Shown here piece by piece: positions 24,386-35,645 of a stretch of DNA of 64,000 bases (position 1 is its first letter; every line of letters begins with the position of its first letter). The stretch lies in contig OX235279.1 of NCBI GenBank assembly GCA_944472155.2, forward strand, positions 58,191,564-58,255,563, written 5' to 3'. The notes beneath the pieces are model-generated. The model did not search any database, had not been told where the DNA came from, and was given only the letters and a program-made list of their open reading frames with translations. The position numbers and the translations under genes are program-made. This DNA is from Trichobilharzia szidati. Lineage: Eukaryota; Platyhelminthes; Trematoda; Strigeidida; Schistosomatidae.

Positions 24386-24894
24386 AAATTCAAATATCTC
24401 TTTCCTGTGGTATTCATATGAGTCAATAATTTTACAAATTATGTGTGACAAATCAAGGAATTCCTGAATTTCGGATGATTTCAGATACGGTAATGAGACT
24501 GAGATTCAATAATTAATGCAAAATAGTGTTGCTACTTCTAAGTAGGCAAGACTATATGCAAAATATTTTCTACGGTCAAGCCATATTGTTATAAAAATAG
24601 TATGAACACCTATAAGGTAAATAAAGTAGAATTATATTTCAATAGTTTACACACGATGATAAGTTTTGTTATTGGTAATATTTCGAGCAAAATTACTGCC
24701 CGTGTTCACACCACTGTTACCTATAAGGTAATTTGAATTTATCACAGAGTTGAAATTCACGAGCATGTAAAATATCAAGAAAGAAAAACAAATGAAGACT
24801 TCTGTGTGCAAAGAATTACACCGTTCATCTGGATCAAAAGTATTCTTAAATAGACATATCTTCTTCAATTCAATTTTGATTTTCCATTTGCTTG

Positions 24895-25240
24895 ATTGGA
24901 CCGAAATGTTCTGTATTTGTTGACATGTTGGCTCCTATTACGGACGCTTCCACGATGTCTGAGGGTTACATCAAAGTGGCTTGGTGGATGGTAACTAGCA
25001 CTGGAATCCAGGATGTGCATTTCGTTCTGGGACCGACTCATCAACTGGATGTACCTGCATTCCCCAGTGATTGATGGTGTTCCTACTGAAGCTCAAACCC
25101 AGTACCCATCGTTTGAAACACCTAAATATTATCTGCTAGGCCACTTGGGCAGCAGGTACATTCCAAATAGGATGATGTGTGCATTCCGGATTCAACTGCG
25201 AGTCTACATCCACAAAATTGCTTCAAGACATATATCTTCC
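24895..25240 (-). mobile_element. Sm-alpha-like element in fold-back form
   Basis: One hammerhead-like arm on the minus strand (24995-25070; core strand TTGATGA, then GAACGAAATGCACATC and CTGGATTCCAG) and one on the + strand (about 25145-25200, AGGTACATTCCAAATAGGATGA.. ATTCCGGATTCAACTGC) enclose a tRNA-like core with GGCCACTTGGGC. The leading part (TTGGCTCCTATTACGGACGCTTCC) is shared with elements at 37.6 and 46.4 kb. Confidence 0.72.
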
Positions 25241-26781
25241 CTAATTCCACTAAATGGGTGAAATTTTACTCAAATTAAATCCTCATCAAGCGTATCATGT
25301 ATTGTTTTCAATAGTCTGCTCTTTACACATTAGTATTTTGGTGGCCCTAAGAATTTCTCTGCGTTTATTCTAATTACTCCACATATTAAAAATCCTTCTT
25401 TTTCTGTTCTTTCTGGAGTTTTCAGTCAAATTGATATAATCGTCTTCAGAGTTACTGAGTATTATGTTACTCCAGGAGTTTGTTTCCAGTAGTGAGTAAC
25501 TTCGTTTTTACATGCCCATCTTTCAAAATTTTCTTCATTTTAAGCTAATGTTCAGTCTTGATTATAAGTTACTTTCAAGCAACCCCACTGTCGATGCTGC
25601 GTATGTATTTCGGCTATTCGTAGGTTAGAAATGTTTCTGAAGTTAACTCATGCTTAGCTTTTTTATCATTCAGGACATAAGTCATTTCTTCTGTGCGACT
25701 GTTATAATTGAAGTAATTACGAAGGCGTAGTTGTCTTATCATCCCGCAGATATTCAGAGTTCACTGTACATACACAAAAGTGACTTTTCTCTTGGTTTCA
25801 GAGACTTATGGTTTTATACCATTTCTAAGGCGAACTTGTTATAAGATATGTTTACTTTCGCCCTATCTTCCTTTCAGATATTAGTTTAATACATAATGAC
25901 TACAAAGTAACCTACTTGACTCTGTAGATAAAAAGAATATTCTTTGTTTCACGAAATCGGGTAATCATTTGAAATCAAGGGTAGTGGAAATTTGCTTCAT
26001 CATTTGGCGAAATTTCTCAGATCTGTAGCCAATATGTAAATGACTTCCGGAGTGATAACCATTAATATATTTATCAATACAACCCTCAACACTTTAAAAG
26101 GTTAATATTACTGGCATCAAAGGGAGAAAGATAGTGAAAAACATATCAAAAAGTGATAAATAGAGCGAATATCTGGTGTTTTATCCTGTTGCCGTGGTTG
26201 TTTTTTTCTCAGTATATTTACACATACTCATTTTTGTGAATAATGACCCAGAAGTTCTACAGCCTCATCAAAGACATTAATTTTCTAAGTATTTCGTTTC
26301 AGCATATATTGCATGCACTGTCTTCCTAACAAAGCTTAAAGGTCACATTTTACGACTTCTAATAATGAAACGTCAAGAATGTGTGTCTTCCTTCAAACGA
26401 CATGAAGTGTTACAGCGGCTTCAATATCAAATATAGATTTACAAAAGAGAATTCGATACTAGGCAGTCTTCATTATTTTGATGATCACTAGTAAATTAGC
26501 TTATTTTTGTTAGATAAAATACATCTACGAACTTTCTGTTAACAGAATAATAAGTGGCTTTCTTGTTCTCATCATTCCTGACACTTAGTAAATAATGTTC
26601 ATCATTTAGAACAATTGTATTTATTCAAGAAGCTTGAAACTTCCATACAAGTTTTTTGCACACCCTTAATAATATGACAGACATCTTCTTTCAAAGCTAA
26701 TAATGTGAACACCATAAAGTTGACACTACAAAAGTTTTAATGTCTGTTGTTTCAGTCAATACAGGAGTAATAATAATTAAT
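25241..26781. other. Non-coding stretch
   Basis: No exon or repeat recognised. Confidence 0.4.
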
Positions 26782-27284
26782 ATTTCGATAGAGAAAGAAA
26801 GACCAGATTTGCAGTATAAATCATATCATTCTATTTCACAGGTTCTCATCAGCTGCAAACGACATGAAATTACAATGGTCATAAATAATAACATTTCATA
26901 CTTCATTGTTTGAAAGGTAATGGAGAAAACATTATAAGGTGAACGCAACTGGAATATAAGTATTATAATTTATAGTTTAAGTTGCCATCAATTTATGTAC
27001 TATCAAACTATGAAAAAAGAAAAAAAGGGGAAGTGAGAAGACAGAAAACAGGAAAATCTAATAAACAGTGTCAACATGGCAACTCAACAAGGTCAAAGTT
27101 CATCAATTTGAAAACTTGCTTAGTGAGTTGAGGCCACTAGTGTGTATGAGTAATCAGTGTAATGAAAGTGATATGGTTACCAAGGGATTGAGAGATTGAC
27201 TACACTCTCTTTCTGTGTGCATAACTTTGGTCTGAACCGTTTGATTGCAATTGCTTCAGCAAATCGTAGTAGATTCACTGTCCT
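26782..27284 (-). mobile_element. Inverted copy of Penelope-like element 3' end
   Basis: Reverse complement of 27566-28046, nearly perfect: the compared blocks are identical except for one substitution near 26872 and a 22-bp indel near 26840. It contains the antisense of the last GIY-YIG codons and the 3'-UTR, 5'-truncated. Penelope-like elements are known to carry inverted, truncated partial copies at their 5' side. Confidence 0.93.
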
Positions 27285-28046
27285 ATACAGTACTATACAG
27301 TACTACATGCTCTATAAGCCAATCGAAACTGGATAAGTACCCTGCTGATGTTACCTCCAACTGCATTTATAAATTTACGTGCACCTGCGGCAGCAAGTAC
27401 ATTGGAAGGACAGAAAGAAGGGCTTCTATCCGGTTTTCAGAGAATATTCCGAGAAACTTATGCTTAAAAGGAAGCAGATATTTACATAGTGCAATTACCA
27501 GACACCTTGTGGATACGGGCCATTTTGTCGAGATTTCCAAATCCTTCAAAATATTAAACATACAAAGGACAGTGAATCTACTACGATTTGCTGAAGCAAT
27601 TGCAATCAAACGGTTCAGACCAAAGTTATGCACACAGAAAGAGAGTGTAGTCAATCTCTCAATCCCTTGGTAACCATATCACTTTCATTACACTGATTAC
27701 TCATACACACTAGTGGCCTCAACTCACTAAGCAAGTTTTCAAATTGATGAACTTTGACCTTGTTGAGTTGCCATGTTGACACTGTTTATTAGATTTTCCT
27801 GTTTTCTGTCTTCTCACTTCCCCTTTTTTTCTTTTTTCATAGTTTGATAGTACATAAATTGATGGCAACTTAAACTATAAATTATAATACTTATATTCCA
27901 GTTGCGTTCACCTTATAATGTTTTCTCCATTACCTTTCAAACAATGAAGTATGAAATGTTATTATTTATGACCATTGTAATTTCAGGTCGTTTGCAGCTG
28001 ATATCATTTTATACTGCAAATCTGGTCTTTCTTTCTCTATCGAAAT
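27285..28046 (+). mobile_element. Penelope-like element 3' end (GIY-YIG endonuclease plus 3'-UTR)
   Basis: 5'-truncated Penelope-like element. The reading frame through 27673 encodes the EN domain: a start motif CIYKF, the zinc-ligand-like CTCGSKYIGRTERR, then HSAITRHLVDTGHF and a C-terminal RFRPKLCTQKE. It ends LSIPW and stop. No RT domain remains. The frame is intact across the domain, unlike the 31-kb element. The 3'-UTR (27674-28046) is the part also present inverted upstream. The C-terminus differs from that of the 31-kb element, so they are different lineages. Confidence 0.9.
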
Positions 28047-29639
28047 TTATCAAGGGAACCAAATGTATGAAATAATTATTATAATAATCGGTTATAGATG
28101 AAGTGTTCCATCTGGGTTTTGGCTAATAAAAGTCAACTACTCAAAGTTCCGTGACCATTGTATTAACATTATTATTCTTCTTCTATCATTAAGGTACTCA
28201 GGTGTTAGAATACAGGATCTAGTAAGCATAATCACGTGTACACAGATTTATGTTGGTTAGACAAGTCATCACTGATTATAATCTAAACTTCAGACTATAA
28301 AGTTAGCCCTACTGAATGCACATTGATTACCTATTTTTCAAAATTCATCTATTTATTATAGGGATTAAATAAAGCGAATGACTTTGACTAATAGTCAAAT
28401 CTCTGAAATAATTAAGCTTAATAATTCTCGAGAAATAAACTGTCCGACAGTAGATGTGGGTGTGCGTGACATGACAATTGTAATACTATTTTAAATTAAA
28501 AAGAAAAATCAAGTTTACATGTGTTCATAATTCACTGTCAGACTATTATGATTGAGAACACAGAAATCATCTGATCTTAGTTCATTTCTTATTTGAGTCC
28601 TATGTCTAAGTTTGTCAAAGGTGTAGCTTAATGTAACAAGTTATAAAATGTTGCATGTCTCATGTGTTAACATAGTAATATTATCCTTGATTTCTTAAAA
28701 CATACTATTTCTGTATGAATGCAGACAGTATTCTGAGTATTCTGTTTTCTTCTCGAGAAAAGTGGAGATGACGTTTTACTTACTCATGGTTCCCTAACTG
28801 ACTACAGTGGTTATCTGAACACAAAACATTATTATTTCCGCTTTCATATTGATAAGAAACTCGGTCTAGTGACATATGACGACGCGTATTTTATTTCACG
28901 CTGTAATCTTCGATCAGCGGTGTACGCAAAAATGTACAGCTAAACCTACGATAATTCATAGACTTGTCTCTGGACTTCTTCTTAGATATGTTCACAGATG
29001 CATAAGTAAAGTGTAACTGAAAAACGAAATATTGCTAGTTTTTTAAGTTACAGAATTTAGAAAACTACTTCTTAACTATTCACATCATCAGTGCTGCTTT
29101 GTTCTTTACTCAAATTAACGCATTCAATAGTGTGTGGATGAGTCTATGGAATAACAGTATTGGATAGTAAGTATAAGTGGAGAAGAAAAAAATTAAGTCT
29201 ATAAAAATCTGTTCACTAACTTCTGTTTGTCTGTCTCTTCGCCTACTGCTCTTCCCTTTAGTAGAAGGAATGAGTCGATTGCGTGATAAGCGTTCATCAT
29301 TTTATCTAGCATTTGACCGGGAAGAATACCCTCTTTTCTAATTGTCTTTCAGTCTAGTTCCGCTGAAGAAGTTATTCTCTTAGAAGAAAAAAAAGCAGAG
29401 AGATTCTTAGATGAATATTTACGTGTCTATTATATGTATGTATATCAGTAGGAGATAGAATCCTATTCAAGACAAACAAGTGGAAGGGCAGAAATCAATA
29501 AAATCGAAATCCTTCGTTCTCATTCAAATTTCCAATACTTCGCCAAAGTAATTTATTAATAATTAGCACATAAGAATCAGAATATGGGTTTTTATAAGAA
29601 TTTGCATGAATTTCAATGTAGATTTCTACACAAACCAAC
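28047..29639. other. Non-coding stretch
   Basis: No exon or repeat recognised. Confidence 0.4.
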
Positions 29640-29815
29640 ACTAGTTAGAGATTACTGAAAACCAGGAAGCCCTGAACGGCTGTTTCGTATTAGTTTGGGT
29701 CCCGGGTTCACCCCATGATGGGGTTGTGAGTGTGCACTGCTGAGGAGTCTCAGGCTAGGATGAGACAGATGTCCAGTATTCCCTCGTCTTCAGTGATGTT
29801 AAACTGGTGTTGGCC
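29640..29815 (+). mobile_element. Diverged fold-back hammerhead SINE
   Basis: An inverted arm (TACTGAAAACCAGGAAG..GGCTGTTTCGTATTAGTTTGGG, about 29652-29700) precedes a shortened tRNA-like segment and a + strand arm with CACTGCTGAGGAGTCTC..CTAGGATGAGACAGATGTCC and GTCTTCAGTGATG. The core CTGAGGA has lost a conserved position, so the ribozyme is probably inactive. Confidence 0.68.
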
Positions 29816-31077
29816 TGTTATTTTGAAATTGTTATTAGCAAGTGGTTAAAAACGATTTCTAAAGCTAAATCCTGCTTATTGGACTGGAACAACCAAGATA
29901 AGAGAGTAGCTTTGGATACGACATTCACCACTCAGAGGAAGCCAGAAATAATTAAAAGATTTTCCATGGACACTTCAATCACAGTTTCTGGGTAAAGTAA
30001 AGATTAGACGGTGATTTATCCATAAAATACTGTATTTTAGATGAACTTTAGTGAGTTCCATGAATGTCATTAATCGGTACAGTTATAACGGCAGAAGATA
30101 AGAGACTTGTTGACGGACCTTTATTAAAGAAAAACACACCATATTTATATATTCCTAGCCACATTAAAGTTTGTCTAGACCAGAGGAGAATAAATTTTTT
30201 CTGACTGGTTGATGACTGATTTAAACAAGTTGTCCAATGAAGTTGTTTCATCTTCACAACGTAAAATAAATCCAGATTTAAGAAATAAACACTTCTACCT
30301 CTGCAGTTACTGATTTAAAATCAACATTTTAGTTGATTTCAATTTTGCTGCTTCCTATTCATTTGCATCACACCACATACTAGTGTCACTACCTATGCGT
30401 ACTTTCTGATTTTTCCTAGAAGAGTAAAGCTGAAAAGAAATTTCACTTATGCGAAAAGTAAGATTTCATTCTCACTGAGGTAGCTTCAACTCAATAGTCT
30501 TTATAGAGCAAGAAATGTTCAGAATGAGACAATTCTAGCTGTTTAAAACTTTTAGGCAAATGTTCGATTTTTACAATCATAGTTATATTATATTCAAGAG
30601 TATTATTAGTTATGTGAGATAATTTTTTTATTTCAGTGACAGAGACACTTGAAAAAGTAATCGGAAGAAATTAATGACCTAAACCCACTGTTTGTTATTT
30701 GAGAATTTTTGAGTAAATGGATGCTTACAATTTACCAGTACTAAGATGATAATTGTGGACAAGTCAAGAAGTTATTTCAAAATGCGTAGAACTTACTTTG
30801 AATTCTATCTTATTTAAGTGAATAGTAAATTTACTTATGGAAGTTGCAAAATTCTTGTAGCCTTGATGACATGAATTCGGAAGTAAATAAACAAAAAGCT
30901 TTACTGTTGAACAACATTTAGTAATTGTGAAAATAAAATAAAATTCAGCTAGGAAAATTTTCTTTATCGACGAAATCATCTTTAGAGGCTGTACAGTCGT
31001 GTTAATATTCACCAAAAACGTATAATAGTCTATTACTGATTAATGGGGGGGGATGACAGTTCCTGATCCATCCCAAT
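29816..31077. other. Non-coding stretch
   Basis: No exon or repeat recognised. Confidence 0.4.
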
Positions 31078-32725
31078 AAAAGTGCTGGTATCGTGCTGAC
31101 GAACTGCCAAAACTACGTCGATAAAATGTTATCCATATCCGATGAAAACAAATTTTCAAAAGAAAGTAAATAGAAAGGCCAAACTGAAGAAATTGAAGGG
31201 AAGATAACACAAATGCTGAAGAAGATGAAGAGCGAATCGATTAACAGCTCTAAATTATTTGAGCAAATACAACCCTCAGGTTCTGTAGTTCCCCGGTAAT
31301 ATGATCTACCGAAAGTACACAAAGAGAATGCACCACCGCGTCCAATCTCGGATATGACGAATTCACCATATCATGTTACTGCCAAGTGGCTCACAGCCAT
31401 TCTTCTACCTACCAGAAATAATCTGTCACCATAGTTTTTCAGATTCCTTTGAATTCATCGATCCAGTAAGTGGTGTTAATGTACCCGGGAAGAAAGTGAT
31501 ATCCATGGATGTTACGTTTCTTTTCACTAATGTTCCTTTCAGTAAAACTATTTGCCTTATATGCGAATTCATCGAGGATAATAGAGTAGACGTGGGTGTT
31601 CTGATTCACTACTTAAAGGAACTACTATTGGGAAGCCTTTTTAACTCCCAATTCAAGTTCAGTAACCCTCTCTTTAGACAAGGAGATGGAGTGGCAATGG
31701 GGTCACCATTGGGTCCTTTACTTGCAGACTGCTTCTTGGCAAGTCTAGAGAATTGTATGTTACGATCAACTATCGATAGTTTCCAAATGTACCAAAGATA
31801 CACTGATGATACTTTCATCATATGTGACGAGAATACTAGCATCGAAATGATAACTAAGGAGTTCAACAACTGCCATCATGTCATCCACTTCACGTCGGAA
31901 TCAGAGATGAACTCGGAATTGCATTTTATGGATATTTTGCTAAAAATGAGATCTGACGGTTCTCATCAAAGATCAATCTACAGGAAACCAAAATGGAATG
32001 GTCAATACATGAATTTTCATAGTTGGGTCCCTTTGAGAAGAAAGAAAAATCTGATCCACTCCTTATCCTTAAAAATAAGAAGGATATGTACCAGTGGTAC
32101 AATCGGTGGTGAACCAGGGAGATTCAGACGAGTCCCCATGAAAAAGGAATATCCTTCAAGATTCGTCAAGAAAAATATGAAAGTGAAGCGAAAACCCGAA
32201 ATAACCCAGACTCTGCCGAAGAAACTGCTACCAATGAACGATGAATTTAAGGGTGATACCGCTGTTGAGATTCTTAAGAACCGCTTATCCAGATCACTGA
32301 GAAAAGCCTTCTTTGCCGCTGAGCTACGGATCAATTTCTACAGCCTACAAATGATCAATGTGTGTGTGAAGCATAAACTGCCGCTCTTGGCCACGTCAAT
32401 GTGTGTTTATGAATTCCCCTGCTCCTGCAGAGCTAATTATATTCGCCGCACAAAGCGCACAATCTCCAAACGCATCTCTGAACGATTCCCGGCATGATTA
32501 GCAAAAGGCCAATTCAAGACAGTTACTAGCTCAATCCTCGAGCACTTGGTGAGCTCAAACCACGCAGCTCCACCAGAGTCACCTTTTTATATTATCTACA
32601 AGGTGAGACCGAATGGTATAAAGGGTGCTAGGTTTCGGCATTTGTGTATGGCGATTCGTCAATAGAACCTTGAATTATGCATGCAGGCAAAGTTCGTTCA
32701 GTCTCTTATTCTACCATGGTCTTAA
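31078..32725 (+). pseudogene. Decayed Penelope-like element, RT plus GIY-YIG
   Basis: Reverse transcriptase and endonuclease of a Penelope-like retroelement. The first part (31081 to about 31430) is in one frame with stops at 31171 and 31297 and carries the family phrase YDLPKVHKENAPPRPI. A frameshift near 31433 leads into the main open frame to 32497. That frame shows MDVTFLFTNVP (RT motif A), GVAMGSPLGPLLADCF (motif B), YQRYTDDTFI (motif C, catalytic pair as YTDD), and HFMDILLKMRSDGS..SIYRKP. The GIY-YIG region reads CVYEFPCSCRANYIRRTKR, where the usual YIGRT is YIRRT. A TGA at 32495 replaces a Trp, and a TAG falls near 32664. The frame then continues to QSLILPWS and TAA at 32723-32725. Dead as a protein-coding element. 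Confidence 0.92.
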
Positions 32726-34902
32726 CCTCTTCACTAGTCGTTCCCTTTAGAAAATTTTAATTTTAATTTTAGTTTGCTTTTACATCAATAATTAATTTAT
32801 TATTACTCTCATATGTTCCTTTTGTACATTTTCTCACTCTCTTCACACTTGTTAAATTGGCACTCAACTACATTTCTTCTCACTAAATAACAATTTTAAC
32901 CTAATCAAATTTCTATTTCTTCCTTTGTGTCGTTGAGTACTACGCAATTTTTTTATTTTTGAAGCCGTTTTCTGAGTAATTCTGTCAACTGTGTCACCCC
33001 TATTACTTAATAATGGACTACTATACATTTTTGGCAAATATAAATACGACTGTACAGCCTCTGAAAATGATTTCGTCGACAAGGACATTTTTTTCTCTGA
33101 ATTATCTTTTATTTTCTTCATTACTGAATGGTTATTTTCGGTGATTTAGTGATTGTCTTTTAATTGGTAACGATGACAATTTCATCTGATTTCGCTTCTA
33201 TAGTTTAGATTATAGTTTCTAGGATTTCAGAAGAACAAACTAGTGCCCAGTATGTTGAAGTTTTAAGAGGTAAACACAATGTTACTCACATTTCTACTTC
33301 CGAATATTTTTTTCAGGTTTGATCACAGATTGATATCAGTTCGATAACCACTGAAAACCATGGAGTACTGGACAGCTATTTATTCCTAGTTTTGGGCTAT
33401 TCAATGCGACACACCAACAGTGATCGAACTTGGGACTTTTGTTAAGGAATTCCAGCCCCAAAGAACTGAAAAAAGAGGGATTTTGAATTAATTGAATCAG
33501 CTGTAAGTTTACTTTTTAAAACTCAGGTAATGAAAGTGGACTTCGATAAGCAAACCTAAAGCGTTTTCAGTCATAATAATTACTTTTAGTTCACTTTAGG
33601 CTGTTAAAAGCTGGTGTGATATGTGTTAATAATAAATACGGTTTATGAGAAGTGGAGAATTTAAGATCCTTTTTAGGCATTCTAACTACTAGATTGTACG
33701 GCTGTTCTTTTGACTGTCTAAATGCAATATATATTCTGCAATTTGAACGGGAATTGTGGTCTCAATTTCAACTGTTTATGATCTATTCATAAGTTTCCAG
33801 TTAAACTTTAAGGGTTGATCAGTTAAGAAAAGTTATAGAATAAAGCTACAGTTAGTTCTTAATCTTGAATGAATACCAATAAAAAAGCATTGTTATCTTG
33901 GCCTACTATAGATATCCACCAAGCGTCCAGTAGATATTTCTCAGCTCCTAGACTATTTATTTCGGATATTGTAAATACTTTTAGTGAATCTGCACTCAGT
34001 TTATTGCATGGTCGAAATAATTTTGATCACGCTATTTTAGCGATTATATTTATGAATTACAACTGTCTATAACAAAAATTTGGACGCATTATCAAATAAG
34101 TATAAGCACTTGTGATATATCTACATAAAAATAAAAATAATATCCAAGAGACATAACTCACCAAACAACTCTATTTTAACGACAACACGCTGTGCACAAA
34201 ATTAAACTTAAACGAGAATTAGACGAAGGCATTCATGTCATAATTCCGGTTGATTGTATGTTGAAAACAAAACGCTGCTAAGTTGAGAAACACAACACTG
34301 ATCACAAGCACCAAGAAATGAATATACCACTTTTTAAAAAACTATTTCCAATTTCCAATGTATTCAGAAAGTTCATACTCATGCAATGAATAGATTGTTT
34401 GGGAGTGGGTTGTTTTATGGTGCTCTACCAGAGCATGCCTACGTATATACACTTGGTCTGATTACATTTCAATAAACATTATAGAGTTAAATAATTAAGG
34501 ACGAATAACATTTTATATCAGAGTAGTTAAAAATATTTTATTTCAATTCTAAATGAATTGACTGCTTTGAGACAACAGTTAATGTAGGAGATTGTTGAAA
34601 GTAAATCGTGCTTGAAATGAATTTGGTCAAAATAACTTATCCTTTCATTAATCACGTTTCAACTTTGTGCCAATGTTTTGTCTTTTACAATATAAATAAT
34701 TATTCTTACTTAACTACCATGATACAATTAAAAATAAAAGATACCGTCAGCTGGATAGATTCATAGAAAGACAATAACATAAAATGTTCAGCTGGTTACT
34801 AGTAATAATAAATTTTGGCCTTTTACTACCCTTATAACCTTAAATTTGTTAGTTGGAATGTACCATAGAGCAGTATCATTATGGACTGACGACTAATGAT
34901 CT
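32726..34902. other. Non-coding stretch with one SINE fragment
   Basis: Only the minus-strand hammerhead SINE fragment at 33.3 kb was recognised. Confidence 0.4.
33305..33460 (-). mobile_element. Hammerhead SINE fragment, minus strand
   Basis: Minus strand reads a degenerate B-box (CCCAAGTTCGATCACTG), then a hammerhead-like segment with CCCAAAACTAGGAATAAATAGCTGTCCAGTACTCC and GTGGTTATCGAACTGATATCAATC. The CUGAUGA and GAAA strands are lost. Confidence 0.65.
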
Positions 34903-35369
34903 CTTTATGCGAGTTTGACCACTGATATCAAACTCGCATTAACAAACCTAATCCTTACAAACCAAACTCTTGAAATTTAATCTGATGCTGGCTAGCGACT
35001 TGCTGCAGGATGCAGTTTCCTGGAGTTCTAGTGAGAAGTCGTGACTAGTGAGGTCCATCTGGTCGGGAGTGAGAATGGATTTCCAACCGATGACATTGGT
35101 TGGTGGTCGCGCTAAGTAACGAATTGGTAGAAGTTAGAATTCATGCACTTGCCACTGAATCGGGTCCAAGTGGCTGAGTGGTATACGAGCTTGCTTTGTA
35201 ATCGGAAGGTCCTGGATTAGAACCCCGGCGGGTGCGTACTGCTGATGATTCCCAAACTAGGATGAAACACCTGTTCAGAACTCCATGGCTTTCAGTGTTT
35301 CCCTAACTGATATCAATCCGCAGTCAAACTCGTACAAAAAAATCTAATCCTTACAAACCAATCTCTTGA
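34903..35369 (+). mobile_element. Full-length hammerhead SINE with terminal direct repeats and 12-bp TSD
   Basis: 467-bp element bounded by the perfect 12-bp duplication GACTAATGATCT (34891-34902 and 35370-35381). About 45 bp near each end are direct repeats (TCAAACTCG.. then CTAATCCTTACAAACCAA(A/T)CTCTTGA), so the insert is longer than one unit of about 395 bp. Order: repeat, head (CTGATGCTGGCTAGCGAC), tRNA-like core (GTGGCTGAGTGGTATACGAG; degenerate B-box GGATTAGAACCCC), hammerhead (35236-35282), tail repeat. This over-unit-length form resembles the multimeric hammerhead retroelements (retrozymes/Sm-alpha) thought to copy via self-cleaved circular RNA; the mechanism is inferred. Confidence 0.88.
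35236..35282 (+). ncRNA. Hammerhead ribozyme motif, intact core
   Basis: Stem I strand GTACTG, core CTGATGA at 35242-35248, stem II TCC CAAACTA GGA, GAAA at 35264-35267, and cleavage triplet GTT ending at 35275. Stem I 3' strand is CAGAAC, with the outer pairs weakened relative to the family CAGTAC. All invariant core residues are present, the best conserved of the GTACTG-type copies here. Confidence 0.72.
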
Positions 35370-35394
35370 GACTAATGATCTGTTGCAATGTTTA

Positions 35395-35636
35395 TTTATT
35401 TACTTATTTTATTCCTTTGCGTTCCTGGTGGAACATCGGACTTCAAGCTTCAGCCTTGAAGTTTCAGTAGCAAAGGTGTTTTTCACTGGGTGGGGTTGCC
35501 AGCTCCACACCTAACCTTATCTCTTTGTCCGACTCACAACCGGCTAGGGGAGGCAAAGATATGCGCCCATTGGGAATTGAATCCCAGACCACGTGCATGG
35601 TTGTCGAGCATTCTACCGCCGAACCACCGACTCCAA
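35395..35636 (-). mobile_element. tRNA-derived SINE with RTE-type tail (copy D), 9-bp TSD
   Basis: Flanked by CAATGTTTA at 35386-35394 and 35637-35645. Minus-strand head GGAGTCGGTGGTTCGGCGG, B-box-like GGGATTCAATTCCC, and tail TTGAAGTCCGATGTTCCACC..GGAACGCAAAGGAATAAAATAAG. It sits 4 bp beyond the TSD of the hammerhead SINE. Confidence 0.9.
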
Positions 35637-35645
35637 CAATGTTTA

